Below the pieces are notes generated by a model. The model was not told where the DNA came from. It made no database searches and was given only the letters and a program-made list of their open reading frames with translations. This document shows, piece by piece, positions 26,982 through 36,092 of a stretch of DNA of 64,000 bases. The number at the start of each line of letters is the position of its first letter. Position 1 is the stretch's first letter. Made by a program: the position numbers and the translations under genes. Source of the stretch: Candidatus Thioglobus sp. (GTDB lineage: Bacteria; Pseudomonadota; Gammaproteobacteria; Arenicellales; UBA868); contig SHBR01000005.1 in assembly GCA_004212795.1 (NCBI GenBank), forward strand, positions 1 through 64,000, read 5' to 3'.

Positions 26982-28380
26982 GTTTGTTCGCCACATCCAC
27001 TTTGTTGGCATAGGAGGTGCTGGTATGAGTGGTATTGCATCTGTGCTTATGGACCAAGGATATGTGATTAGTGGTTCCGATCAAGTCGACTCGATGGCAA
27101 CGCGTGCATTAATGGCAAAGGGTGTCCAGGTTTATAAAGATCATGACCATTCAAACGCAAAAGGCGCTGATGTTGTTGTGGTTTCGAACGCGGTGGGAGA
27201 AGGAAATCCCGAAGTGCTCTTTGCTCAGTCGAACGGAATACCTGTCGTACCTCGCGCTCAGATGCTTGGGGAATTGATGCGGTTTCGTAATGGGATTGCG
27301 ATCGGCGGGACGCATGGAAAAACAACGACGACAAGTCTTGTCGCGGCGATCTTTGCTCAGGCAGGACTCGATCCTACTTTTCTAATCGGTGGCCTGGTCA
27401 AAAGTGAAACAGGCAATGCAAAGCTTGGAAACGGTCAATGGTTAATCGCAGAAGCTGATGAAAGTGACGCCTCTTTTCTTCATTTGCAGCCACACATCGC
27501 AGTTGTGACTAATATCGATCATGATCATATGTCAACTTACCAGGGTGACTTTGAGAGATTAACGGATACCTTCCTGAGGTTTGTGCATAACCTGCCTTTT
27601 TACGGGCTTGCGGTGCTTTGTGCTGATGACCCGGCAGTGCAGAGAATGCGAGCGAGAATTTTACGTCCTGTTGTGAGTTATGGCATTGAGACCCCAGCAG
27701 ATTACAACGCCGTGAATGTGACCCAGTCGGGTAGCCGAATGCAGTTTGATACGACGACTGCAGATGGAGAAGTTTTTTCGGTTGATCTCGCACTCCCCGG
27801 ATTACACAACGTTCGTAATGCGCTTGCCGCAATTGCAGTCGCCGATAAAGTAGGGATAAAGACGCAAGCGATCGTCAACGGGCTTCGCAAATTCAGCGGA
27901 ATCGACCGGCGGTTCGAGATTCTTGGTGATATCAGACTGCCTGATGGCAAAGCCCTTCTGGTAGACGATTATGCCCATCACCCCACCGAGATTGCAGCCA
28001 CGCTGTCTGCCGCGAAGGGGTGCTGGCCTGATCGTCGAAAAGTTATTGTGTTTCAGCCTCATCGGTTCTCTCGTACACGAGATCTTATGGACGATTTCAG
28101 CTCATTACTGAGTGATGTGGATTGTTTACTGGTGACAGAGGTCTATGCGGCCGGCGAGAAACCAGCAGCCAGTGCGGATGGAAGAGCGCTATGTCGATCA
28201 ATCCGTGTCCGAGGGGGTGTCGACCCGGTTTTTGCCCCGAATATCGATCGCTTGAGAGAAACCCTGCTCCCATTGCTCCAAGCGGACGATGTTGTTTTGA
28301 CCTTGGGCGCAGGCAGTATCGGTAAAGCCGCTCGTGAACTTATTTTGCCGATGCATCTTTGTGAAGAGTCATTTGGATGA
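26974..28380 (+). CDS. murC: UDP-N-acetylmuramate L-alanine ligase MurC
   Basis: About 468 residues. HFVGIGGAGMSGIA opens the UDP-binding domain, GTHGKTTTTSL is the ATP loop, and DDYAHHPTEI is in the C-terminal domain. It adds the first amino acid. The GTG start at 26974 lies inside the murG end and has GGAG seven bases before it. The stop overlaps the murB ATG. Confidence 0.96.
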   Translation: MREFVRHIHFVGIGGAGMSGIASVLMDQGYVISGSDQVDSMATRALMAKGVQVYKDHDHSNAKGADVVVVSNAVGEGNPEVLFAQSNGIPVVPRAQMLGELMRFRNGIAIGGTHGKTTTTSLVAAIFAQAGLDPTFLIGGLVKSETGNAKLGNGQWLIAEADESDASFLHLQPHIAVVTNIDHDHMSTYQGDFERLTDTFLRFVHNLPFYGLAVLCADDPAVQRMRARILRPVVSYGIETPADYNAVNVTQSGSRMQFDTTTADGEVFSVDLALPGLHNVRNALAAIAVADKVGIKTQAIVNGLRKFSGIDRRFEILGDIRLPDGKALLVDDYAHHPTEIAATLSAAKGCWPDRRKVIVFQPHRFSRTRDLMDDFSSLLSDVDCLLVTEVYAAGEKPAASADGRALCRSIRVRGGVDPVFAPNIDRLRETLLPLLQADDVVLTLGAGSIGKAARELILPMHLCEESFG

Positions 28381-29291
28381 GAGAGTTATCAATGAATCCG
28401 AGTCATGAATTTGATAGCCTCCGCGGGCACGTGCGCCACGACGAGCCCATGGCTCGCCATATCAGTTGGAAGGTTGGTGGCCCGGCTCGTTACTTCTTCG
28501 AGCCTCTAGACGAGGCGGATGTCGCGGATTTCTTACGCCTTCTTCCGGCACATACGCCAATTCTTTGGCTCGGCCTGGGTAGTAACTTGCTGGTTCGGGA
28601 CGGTGGCTTTAATGGCGCGGTAATCGCTGCCCACCGGGGCCTGAATGCTTTGGCGTTATTAAGTGAAAAGACAATAACAGCGCAGGCAGGGGTCTCCTGT
28701 GCCCGGGTTGCGCGGTTTGCCGCTAAAAATCAAATGAGCGGCGCCGAATTTTTTGCAGGTATACCCGGTACGGTTGGTGGCGCGATTGCGATGAATGCGG
28801 GCGCCTTTGGTTCGGAGACCTGGCAATTTGTTGAGAGTATTCGACTCATCAACCGAACAGGTGAAATATCCGAATGTGAACCGGCAGCATTTGAAGTGTC
28901 TTATCGTGCCGTGAGTATTTCCGAAGATGTATGGGTTGCCTCCGCTTGTTTTTCCTTTGAACCGTTGAGTGCGCCCCAGAGTCGTCACGTGATTCGCTCG
29001 CTTCTTGAAACACGTGGACAAAGTCAACCCGTTGGTCAGCCTAGTGCGGGTTCTGTTTTTAAAAATCCTCCGGGAGACTACGCAGCCCGATTGATTGAAC
29101 GCGCCGGACATAAAGGAAAGCGGATCGGCGGTGTCAGGATCTCGGAGCATCACGCGAACTTCATTGTGAATGATCAATCGGGGACGGCAGAGAATATTGA
29201 AGACCTTATTCAGTTTGTTCAGGATGATGTGGAAAAGAGATTCGACGTGAAGCTGGAAACCGAAGTGCGATTCGTTGGAGAAGCGATATGA
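28377..29291 (+). CDS. murB: UDP-N-acetylenolpyruvoylglucosamine reductase MurB
   Basis: 304 residues, a FAD enzyme of the type I group. It shows SWKVGGPARYF, LGLGSNLLVRD, GIPGTVGGAIAMNAGAFG and, near the end, SAGSVFKNP with the catalytic serine. It reduces the enolpyruvyl group to form UDP-MurNAc. It sits directly between murC and ftsQ; ddl, which usually lies here in gammaproteobacteria, is absent. A second ATG at 28392 is possible. Confidence 0.95.
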   Translation: MRELSMNPSHEFDSLRGHVRHDEPMARHISWKVGGPARYFFEPLDEADVADFLRLLPAHTPILWLGLGSNLLVRDGGFNGAVIAAHRGLNALALLSEKTITAQAGVSCARVARFAAKNQMSGAEFFAGIPGTVGGAIAMNAGAFGSETWQFVESIRLINRTGEISECEPAAFEVSYRAVSISEDVWVASACFSFEPLSAPQSRHVIRSLLETRGQSQPVGQPSAGSVFKNPPGDYAARLIERAGHKGKRIGGVRISEHHANFIVNDQSGTAENIEDLIQFVQDDVEKRFDVKLETEVRFVGEAI

Positions 29292-30133
29292 GCGAATTGG
29301 GCACGAAACTCCCTGAGCTGCGAGCCGTTGGTGGGAAAGTGTCCAATGACGACACAATTGAGCGCAGTGAGCCCCGGCGAAGGCTACCTTTGGTCGCAGG
29401 ATTTGTCCTGTTCCTCATGACTGTGTTGGGTATTGATCATGTTATTCGATCCGGCTATTTCACAATTCAAAAAGTCGTTATCGATTCTCCCTTGTTAGTT
29501 ATAAGTCAAGGGTCTATTGAGCGGGAAACTTGGCGAAAGATTTCTGGTAACTACCTAAATGTAGACCTTAAAACAATAGAGACTGCGCTTGAGAATCAAC
29601 CCGGTGTTTATCAGGCAGTGGTTCGCCGGGTGTGGCCAGATACATTGTCAATATCCGTCATAGAAACCCAAGTGATCGCGGAGTATCGACAGTTTGATCA
29701 ATCAGAAGAAAAGGTTGAACGTCAGTTTATCAATTTGCCGCCTCAGAATGGCTTCAGTTTTCGTCCGTTATTAAGGGGGCCAAAGCGATACCAGGCTATC
29801 GTGGTGGATACATTCCACGAGATATTTTCCTTGCTCGCGATCGTGAATCTTGAGCCACGGTCCCTATCTGTCGGCCACTCCGGTCAGTGGGAGCTCGAAT
29901 TGCGTTGGTCGGATCTGAAATCGGAAAACACGTTTCGAGTCTATCTGGGACGAGATCAGATTGTTGAAAAAATTGAACGATTTGTCCTTAGTTTTGAGAC
30001 GGTATCAAGTCATAAAGCGGGCCTTATTTCGAAGGTTGATATGCGCTATGACAATGGATTTGCAGTGCAATGGCACGATGATCTGGAAGACAAGAAATTT
30101 CAAATCGCTTCTGTAATCAAAGATGACAATTGA
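29288..30133 (+). CDS. ftsQ: Cell division protein FtsQ
   Basis: 281 residues. A cytoplasmic N terminus of about 35 residues, one transmembrane helix at about 36-55, then a POTRA-type domain starting FTIQKVVIDSP and a beta domain. FtsQ joins FtsB and FtsL in the divisome. Sequence conservation in this family is low; the call relies on topology, the ENQPGVYQAVVRRVWPDTL segment and the place between murB and ftsA. Confidence 0.93.
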   Translation: MSELGTKLPELRAVGGKVSNDDTIERSEPRRRLPLVAGFVLFLMTVLGIDHVIRSGYFTIQKVVIDSPLLVISQGSIERETWRKISGNYLNVDLKTIETALENQPGVYQAVVRRVWPDTLSISVIETQVIAEYRQFDQSEEKVERQFINLPPQNGFSFRPLLRGPKRYQAIVVDTFHEIFSLLAIVNLEPRSLSVGHSGQWELELRWSDLKSENTFRVYLGRDQIVEKIERFVLSFETVSSHKAGLISKVDMRYDNGFAVQWHDDLEDKKFQIASVIKDDN

Positions 30134-30142
30134 GATCGCGTT

Positions 30143-31399
30143 ATGAGTAAGAAAACGACAAGTGAAGTCATTGTAGGTCTGGACATTGGGACTTCGAAAG
30201 TGCTCGCTGTTGTCGCAGAGGTCAATGACAGCGATGAACTAGAAGTGCTCGGCGTGGGTCAGCATCCATCGCGAGGGCTGCGAAAGGGTGTCGTTGCTAA
30301 TATTGATTCAACCGTCCAGTCTATCCAACTGGCTATTGAGGATGCCGAGCTTACGGCCGAATGCCGAATCAGCTCGGTTTATGCAGGGATTGCGGGTGCG
30401 CATATCAACAGCATGAATTCTCATGGTGTTGCAGCTATAAAAAATCGCGACGAGGTCGGTGCTGAAGATGTCGAGAGAGTGCTCGAGGCTGCCCAAGCGC
30501 AGGCGATTCCAAATGATCAACGGGTTTTACATATCCTGCCTCAGGATTTCATTATTGACGGACAAGAAGGTATTCGTGAGCCGATTGGCATGAGCGGTGT
30601 CCGTCTCGAGGCTAAGGTTCATATCATTACTGGCGCTGTGAGCGCGGCGCAAAATATTGTCAAATGCATTACTCGCTGCGGTCTCGAGGTTGAAGACATG
30701 GTGCTGGAACAGATTGCATCCAGTTACGCAGTGCTTGACGAAGATGAAAAAGAGTTGGGCGTATGTCTTGTCGATATCGGTGGCGGCACGACAGATATCG
30801 CGGTGTTTACGGATGGCGCAATTCGTCATACGGCAGTTTTACCGATTGCGGGAGATCAGGTTACAAACGATATAGCGGTAGCCCTTCGAACGCCAACTCA
30901 GGCGGCGGAGGAGCTTAAAAAGAAATATGGTAGCGCCTTGGTGCAACTTGCGCCCGAGGGCGAGATGATCGATACGCCAAGTGTAGGTGAGCGAGCGCCT
31001 CGCAAGCTCGCGCGTACGACACTCGCAGATGTCATTGAGCCCCGAGTAGAAGAATTATTTTTGTTGGTGCAGGCTGAACTTCGCCGGAGTGGTTTTGAAG
31101 AACTGCTGGGAACGGGCATCGTCCTGACCGGTGGCAGCGCAAAACTAACAGGAATGGTTGACCTGGCCGAGGAGATTTTTCATATGCCAGTCCGGCTTGG
31201 CGTGCCTAAATATGTTGGCGCCTTAAGCGACGTTGTTCGAAATTCTTCATTTTCAACAGCGATAGGTTTGCTGATGTTTGGTCATCGCCACCAATCCAAT
31301 CATTATCCAAAGAGACGGTTTGGGGTCTCACCGCCCTCAGCAATTTTTGGACGGATGAAGCAATGGTTCTCGCGGCATCTGGGTGAGGAGTCACAATGA
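30143..31399 (+). CDS. ftsA: Cell division protein FtsA
   Basis: 418 residues of the actin fold. GLDIGTSKV starts the phosphate-1 loop, DIGGGTTDIAVF the second, and GIVLTGGSAKL the adenosine site. The C-terminal FGRMKQWFSRHL is the amphipathic membrane anchor. FtsA tethers FtsZ to the membrane. It begins nine bases after ftsQ. Confidence 0.97.
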   Translation: MSKKTTSEVIVGLDIGTSKVLAVVAEVNDSDELEVLGVGQHPSRGLRKGVVANIDSTVQSIQLAIEDAELTAECRISSVYAGIAGAHINSMNSHGVAAIKNRDEVGAEDVERVLEAAQAQAIPNDQRVLHILPQDFIIDGQEGIREPIGMSGVRLEAKVHIITGAVSAAQNIVKCITRCGLEVEDMVLEQIASSYAVLDEDEKELGVCLVDIGGGTTDIAVFTDGAIRHTAVLPIAGDQVTNDIAVALRTPTQAAEELKKKYGSALVQLAPEGEMIDTPSVGERAPRKLARTTLADVIEPRVEELFLLVQAELRRSGFEELLGTGIVLTGGSAKLTGMVDLAEEIFHMPVRLGVPKYVGALSDVVRNSSFSTAIGLLMFGHRHQSNHYPKRRFGVSPPSAIFGRMKQWFSRHLGEESQ

Positions 31400-31498
31400 T
31401 TTTTTTTCATTTAGCAGAAGAGGTTCTCTTCGGCGCTTTGGGCGCCGGCAGGGGACTTGTCATTTTTTTCATTAATCGATAGTTACAGGAGAGACACT

Positions 31499-32653
31499 AT
31501 GCCTTTTGAACTCATGGAAGTTTCTGGTCGTCAGGCCGTTATCAAGGTGCTGGGCATTGGGGGTGGCGGTGGAAACGCTGTCGATCACATGCTCTCAGCT
31601 AGCCTAGACGGGGTTGAATTCATCGTTGCAAATACAGATGCGCAAGCCCTTCACCGATCCGGTGTTTCGAAAGTGATGCAATTAGGCGAAGGATTGACGA
31701 AAGGGCTCGGGGCGGGCGCAAACCCAGAGGTTGGCCGTCAGGCGGCTACGGAAGATCGTGACAAGATCGCCGCCGCGCTTGATGGAACTGATATGGTTTT
31801 CATAACCGCAGGAATGGGTGGTGGGACCGGTACCGGCGCCGCACCTGTGATTGCCCAACTCGCTCGTGAAAAAGGAATTTTAACGGTGGCGGTCGTGACC
31901 CGACCTTTTCAGTTTGAGGGTAAGAAGAGAATTGCCGCAGCCGAGCATGGCATAAAAGAACTCGGTGAATTGGTTGACTCATTAATTGTCATTCCAAACG
32001 AGCGGATACTCGAAGTGATGGGTGGCAAAGTCACCTTGCTTGACGCTTTTGGCAAAGCTAATGAAATATTATTCAACGCGGTTCAAGGCATCTCTGAATT
32101 GATTACTCGCCCCGGGTTGATCAATGTTGACTTTGCTGATGTTCGAACCGTGATGTCTGAGATGGGCATGGCCATGATCGGTTCAGCCACCGCATCAGGA
32201 TCAGATCGTGCAATCGAGGCGGCGCGAGGCGCGGTCTCGAGCCCATTACTTGAAGAAGTTGATATTCATGGGGCAAAAGGTCTATTAGTGAACGTGTCAG
32301 CAGGGCCTGATATGGAATTAGAAGAGTTTGCACAGGTCGGTGAGATTGTTAATGAGTACGCATCTGAGGATGGAACGGTGGTGATTGGGACCGTTCTGGA
32401 TGAGGCGATGGAGGGTGAGCTCAGAGTCACGATGGTTGCGACGGGCATTCGGAAAGCGCCTCAAATGACTCTGGTCGAAAGTAGTGATAATGATGAGGCG
32501 GTACACGACCCTGTTGACTATGAAGACTACGATAAGCCGACGGTCATCAGGCGTCGTCCAAGATCTGCTGGTGATTTTGACTCGCAAGGAAACGCAGCGG
32601 TAGATATGGAGTATCTTGATGTACCCGCATTTTTACGGCGACAAGCCGACTGA
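31499..32653 (+). CDS. ftsZ: Cell division GTPase FtsZ
   Basis: About 384 residues. GGGGGNA is at 21-27 and the tubulin signature GGGTGTG at 107-113. The C-terminal peptide DVPAFLRRQ binds FtsA and ZipA. The ATG at 31499 follows AGGAGAG closely and gives a normal N terminus; the frame is open 14 codons upstream. The 99 bases between ftsA and this start hold no other gene. Confidence 0.98.
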   Translation: MPFELMEVSGRQAVIKVLGIGGGGGNAVDHMLSASLDGVEFIVANTDAQALHRSGVSKVMQLGEGLTKGLGAGANPEVGRQAATEDRDKIAAALDGTDMVFITAGMGGGTGTGAAPVIAQLAREKGILTVAVVTRPFQFEGKKRIAAAEHGIKELGELVDSLIVIPNERILEVMGGKVTLLDAFGKANEILFNAVQGISELITRPGLINVDFADVRTVMSEMGMAMIGSATASGSDRAIEAARGAVSSPLLEEVDIHGAKGLLVNVSAGPDMELEEFAQVGEIVNEYASEDGTVVIGTVLDEAMEGELRVTMVATGIRKAPQMTLVESSDNDEAVHDPVDYEDYDKPTVIRRRPRSAGDFDSQGNAAVDMEYLDVPAFLRRQAD

Positions 32654-32737
32654 GCAGGTAAAAGTAGGGGGTCAGGAATTTACAGATAATCGTGGAATTA
32701 TTAAATATGCAAAAAAAAGGGTAAAAAAATTTCAAAA

Positions 32738-32765
32738 TACACTCAAACCGCATTTTTTGAGTGTA
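32738..32765. repeat. Hairpin between ftsZ and lpxC
   Basis: A 10-bp perfect inverted repeat (TACACTCAAA at 32738-32747, with its complement at 32756-32765) around an 8-nt loop. It is followed by AAATT and not by a T run, so it is not a clear terminator. It may separate lpxC expression from ftsZ or be a processing site. The rest of the 172-base spacer is A-rich. Confidence 0.5.
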
Positions 32766-32825
32766 AAATTGATCTAGATTAGCGACACGGTCGCAGAATT
32801 TAAAAATATCAGCGATTGGGCTTGG

Positions 32826-33737
32826 ATGATTCGACAACGAACTTTAAAAACTGTGATCGGTGCCACCGGGGTGGGTCTGCACACGGGGGAGAAGGTGCTT
32901 CTCACCCTTAAGCCCGCTCCCGCGGACACGGGGATCATTTTCCGCCGAGTTGATCTTGACCCCATAATTGATATTCCGGCGTCGCTCGAGAATGTTTGTG
33001 ACACTCGACTCTCCACAACTCTTGAGTATCAAGGAACGCGGGTGTCCACCGTCGAACACCTAATGGCTGCGTTTGCAGGTCTTCACATTGATAATGCCGT
33101 TGTTGAGCTCGATTCAACCGAAGTCCCGATTATGGATGGAAGCGCTGCGGTTTTCGTTTTCCTCATTCAGTCAGCAGGGATTGAAATGCAGTCTGAAGCC
33201 AAGCGGTTCATTAGGATCAAAGATCGTATTGAAGTGCGGGACGGAGATAAATGGGCCCGTTTTGAGCCCTATGACGGGTTTCGATTGAGTTTCAGTATTG
33301 ATTTTGATCACCCGACCATGAAATCTTCAGCGCAGCATGCGACGGTGGATCTTTCTGAGACCTCGTTTACAAAAGAAGTGAGTCGGGCCAGAACATTTGG
33401 TTTTTTGCAGGATGTTGAGGCGCTTCGGGAAGCTGGACTCGCTCGAGGCGGTAGCCTTGATAACGCCATCGTGCTGGACGATGATCGAGTGATCAATGAT
33501 GATGGTTTACGTTATGGAGATGAGTTCGTAAAGCACAAGATCCTCGACGCAATCGGAGATCTATATCTGCTTGGGTATCCACTGATCGGTACGTTTTCCG
33601 CTCATAAATCGGGACATGGTTTGAATAACGGACTCCTACGCAAGCTCGTTGAAAAAACAAATTGCTGGGAGACGGTGACCTATGATGATTCTGAACCTGC
33701 TCCTGCACCTCATTTTATGCACCCCGCCTTTGCATAA
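32826..33737 (+). CDS. lpxC: UDP-3-O-acyl-GlcNAc deacetylase LpxC
   Basis: 303 residues. The zinc ligands H78 (VEHLM), H237 and D241 (KHKILD) and the catalytic H264 (SGHG) are all in place. It carries out the first committed step of lipid A synthesis, confirming an outer membrane with LPS. Position after ftsZ is conserved in gammaproteobacteria. It closes the dcw cluster here; secM/secA do not follow. Confidence 0.97.
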   Translation: MIRQRTLKTVIGATGVGLHTGEKVLLTLKPAPADTGIIFRRVDLDPIIDIPASLENVCDTRLSTTLEYQGTRVSTVEHLMAAFAGLHIDNAVVELDSTEVPIMDGSAAVFVFLIQSAGIEMQSEAKRFIRIKDRIEVRDGDKWARFEPYDGFRLSFSIDFDHPTMKSSAQHATVDLSETSFTKEVSRARTFGFLQDVEALREAGLARGGSLDNAIVLDDDRVINDDGLRYGDEFVKHKILDAIGDLYLLGYPLIGTFSAHKSGHGLNNGLLRKLVEKTNCWETVTYDDSEPAPAPHFMHPAFA

Positions 33738-33785
33738 TTAGATGTCGCGTTGCGATATCCTTGATATCCCTGCGCCCCTTCCTTT

Positions 33786-33795
33786 TTGACGTCAA
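33786..33795. promoter_or_regulatory. TTGACGTCAA palindrome upstream of the carnitine-type cluster
   Basis: A perfect 10-bp palindrome 104 bases before the dehydrogenase gene, with a related TGACG half site at 33808-33812. It is a plausible operator for the downstream cluster, but no regulator gene is adjacent. A small hairpin (TGAACC/GGTTCA) follows near 33825-33842. Confidence 0.3.
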
Positions 33796-33898
33796 TCTGT
33801 CGCAAAATGACGAGCTATATTGAGTGAACCCCGAAAGGTTCAAAAAAGCGCAGACTGTCTGCTTACGATAAGAAGTCGGTCAGGAGAGTTTTAGGCAT

Positions 33899-34885
33899 AT
33901 GGATCAAGTAGAGCGTTTTGGAATTATTGGATCAGGCATCATTGGTGCGGGATGGGCAGGAAGAGCGCTGTCGGTTGGAATGGATGTTTATGCTTTTGAC
34001 CCGGAGCCGGGCGCTGAGTCGAGGCTGAAAAAGAAACTTGATCAAATCTGGCCGGTCCTCGAGCGTACTGGCGTATTTCCAGACGCATCAAAAGATCGAC
34101 TTGTTTTTTGTGAATCGGTTGAGGCGGTCGCTGCGCAGTCGGATTTTATTCAAGAAAGTGCGCCTGAGCGCATTGACCTTAAGGTTGAGTTACACGCTCA
34201 GATTGATGCCGCTGCGTCTCCTGATGTTGTGATTGCATCAAGCACTTCTGGTCTTTTGCCGACGGATTTTCAGGCGCAATGTAAGCATCCCGAGCGCGTG
34301 ATTGTGGGCCATCCTTTTAATCCTGTTTATCTCTTGCCGCTGGTTGAGGTTTTGGGCGGGAAAAAGACGAGTCTAGAAAATATTGATCGAGCGGTGATGT
34401 TTTACAAATCTATTGGAATGTATCCATTGAAAGTTCGCTCAGAGGTACCGGGTTTCTTGTCCGACCGGTTGCAGGAGGCGCTTTGGCGTGAAATTCTTCA
34501 CCTTGTAAATGACGACGTTGCAACACCAGAAGAGCTCGACGCTGCAATTGCCTATGGTCCTGGATTACGATGGGCTATTTGGGGGGCGTGCCAAATTTTC
34601 CATCTTGCTGCCCAGCCAGGCGGGATGGGGCAGTTTCTCAAACATTTTGATCCCTCTCTTTTTCCTTGGACAAAGCTGGAAGCGCCCGCCATCACCAACG
34701 AGCTGACTCGAAAGATGCACGATGGGTGCGAAAGCATTTCTGGAGATATGGGAAGTGATGAAATGGAACAGATTCGCGATGATGCGTTGATTGGAATTAT
34801 TGAATCTCTCCAGAAAAGGGACCTTGGCGCCGGTCGAGTTTTCAACGAGCATCAAAAAAGAATCCGCGACGCGCAAGAAAAGTAG
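33899..34885 (+). CDS. 3-hydroxyacyl-CoA dehydrogenase-family protein, carnitine 3-dehydrogenase-like
   Basis: 328 residues. The NAD site GSGIIGAGWAG is at about 10-20, and the HCDH signatures SSTSGLLPT and GHPFNPVYLLPLVEV follow. The segment AIAYGPGLRWAIWG and the ending of the protein resemble L-carnitine dehydrogenase and not the fatty-acid FadB domain. Likely reaction: NAD-dependent oxidation of a beta-hydroxy group on carnitine or a related 3-hydroxy acid. It heads a five-gene same-strand group with CaiA-like and CaiD-like enzymes. The exact substrate is inferred. Confidence 0.75.
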   Translation: MDQVERFGIIGSGIIGAGWAGRALSVGMDVYAFDPEPGAESRLKKKLDQIWPVLERTGVFPDASKDRLVFCESVEAVAAQSDFIQESAPERIDLKVELHAQIDAAASPDVVIASSTSGLLPTDFQAQCKHPERVIVGHPFNPVYLLPLVEVLGGKKTSLENIDRAVMFYKSIGMYPLKVRSEVPGFLSDRLQEALWREILHLVNDDVATPEELDAAIAYGPGLRWAIWGACQIFHLAAQPGGMGQFLKHFDPSLFPWTKLEAPAITNELTRKMHDGCESISGDMGSDEMEQIRDDALIGIIESLQKRDLGAGRVFNEHQKRIRDAQEK

Positions 34886-34921
34886 ATTGGTTACAAATTG
34901 AGTATTTGAGCAGGCAAACAT

Positions 34922-36082
34922 ATGGAATTCTCGCTAAGCAGTGAACAGGAGATGTTGATTGAGAGCGCTCGGGCTTTTGCTGAAAACGAACTTTATCCTC
35001 ATGAAGCAGAGGTGGAAAAATCGGATTCGGTTTCCCCCGATCTCGCTCAAAAGATTCGCGAACGCGCGATTGAGATGGGCTTCTATGCGGCAAATATGCC
35101 AGAAGACTTGGGCGGCGGCGGGTTGGATTGTGTGTCGCTCTCTTTAGTGGAGCGGGAATTAGGTCGCGCGAATTTTGCGCTCCAATACCTGGTCGGGCGG
35201 CCAAGTAATATTCTTCAAGCCTGTGTAGGTGAGCAGAGAGATCACTATCTTTTTCCATGCATCCGCGGAGAAAAAACCGATTGTCTTGCGATGACAGAGC
35301 CAGGCGCCGGATCAGATTTGAGGTCAATGCAATGTCGGGCCGATGTTGATGGGGATGATTACGTTATCAATGGTACCAAGCATTTCATCAGTCACGCGGA
35401 TATTGCGGACTTTGTGATTTTGTTTGCCGCAACGGGTGAGGAGGAGTCAGCCCGGGGGCCGCGGAAGCTGATCAGCGCTTTTCTGGTTGATAAGGGAACA
35501 CCAGGTTTCTCGGTTAGACCCGGGTACCACAGTGTCTCGCATCGCGGCTATCACAACAGTATTTTGAATTTTGATAACTGCCGTATTCCTAAAACTCAAA
35601 TGCTCGGCGCACCGCATCAAGGATTTAATGTGGCTAACGATTGGCTGGGACCTACTCGTTTGCAGGTCGCAGCGATGTGCCTAGGCCGGGCTCATCGTGC
35701 ACTCGAGCACGCCACAGATTGGGCGGCCGAGCGACAACAGTTCGGTCAGTTTATCGGACGTTTTCAAGGGGTTGGATTCAAACTGGCAGAGATGAAGCTG
35801 AAGCTCGAGGCCGCGGAGCTTCTGACATTTAAAGCCGCATGGAAGACGGATCAGGGCACGGCAACTGACTCAGATTATGCAATGGCTAAACTTTTTACGA
35901 CCGAAACACTGGCTTTTATCGCGGATGAAGCCATTCAGATTCATGGCGGTATGGGTTTGATGTCCGATTTACCTCTGGAGCGAATCTGGCGAGATGCGAG
36001 GGTTGAGCGGATTTGGGAAGGGACCAGCGAGATTCAGCGGCACATTATTTCTCGCGATATGCTTAAACCTCGCTGGACTTGA
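34922..36082 (+). CDS. Acyl-CoA dehydrogenase (butyrobetainyl-CoA dehydrogenase-like)
   Basis: 386 residues, a complete acyl-CoA dehydrogenase. FAD-binding AMTEPGAGSDLRSM, the RQQFG.F...Q helix and QIHGGMGLMSD are all present, and the catalytic glutamate is in RIWEGTSEIQR near residue 368. It introduces a double bond into a CoA thioester. Beside a carnitine-dehydrogenase-like and a CaiD-like gene, gamma-butyrobetainyl-CoA is a reasonable guess; a short branched-chain acyl-CoA remains possible. Confidence 0.85.
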   Translation: MEFSLSSEQEMLIESARAFAENELYPHEAEVEKSDSVSPDLAQKIRERAIEMGFYAANMPEDLGGGGLDCVSLSLVERELGRANFALQYLVGRPSNILQACVGEQRDHYLFPCIRGEKTDCLAMTEPGAGSDLRSMQCRADVDGDDYVINGTKHFISHADIADFVILFAATGEEESARGPRKLISAFLVDKGTPGFSVRPGYHSVSHRGYHNSILNFDNCRIPKTQMLGAPHQGFNVANDWLGPTRLQVAAMCLGRAHRALEHATDWAAERQQFGQFIGRFQGVGFKLAEMKLKLEAAELLTFKAAWKTDQGTATDSDYAMAKLFTTETLAFIADEAIQIHGGMGLMSDLPLERIWRDARVERIWEGTSEIQRHIISRDMLKPRWT

Positions 36083-36092
36083 CCTAAGCACG

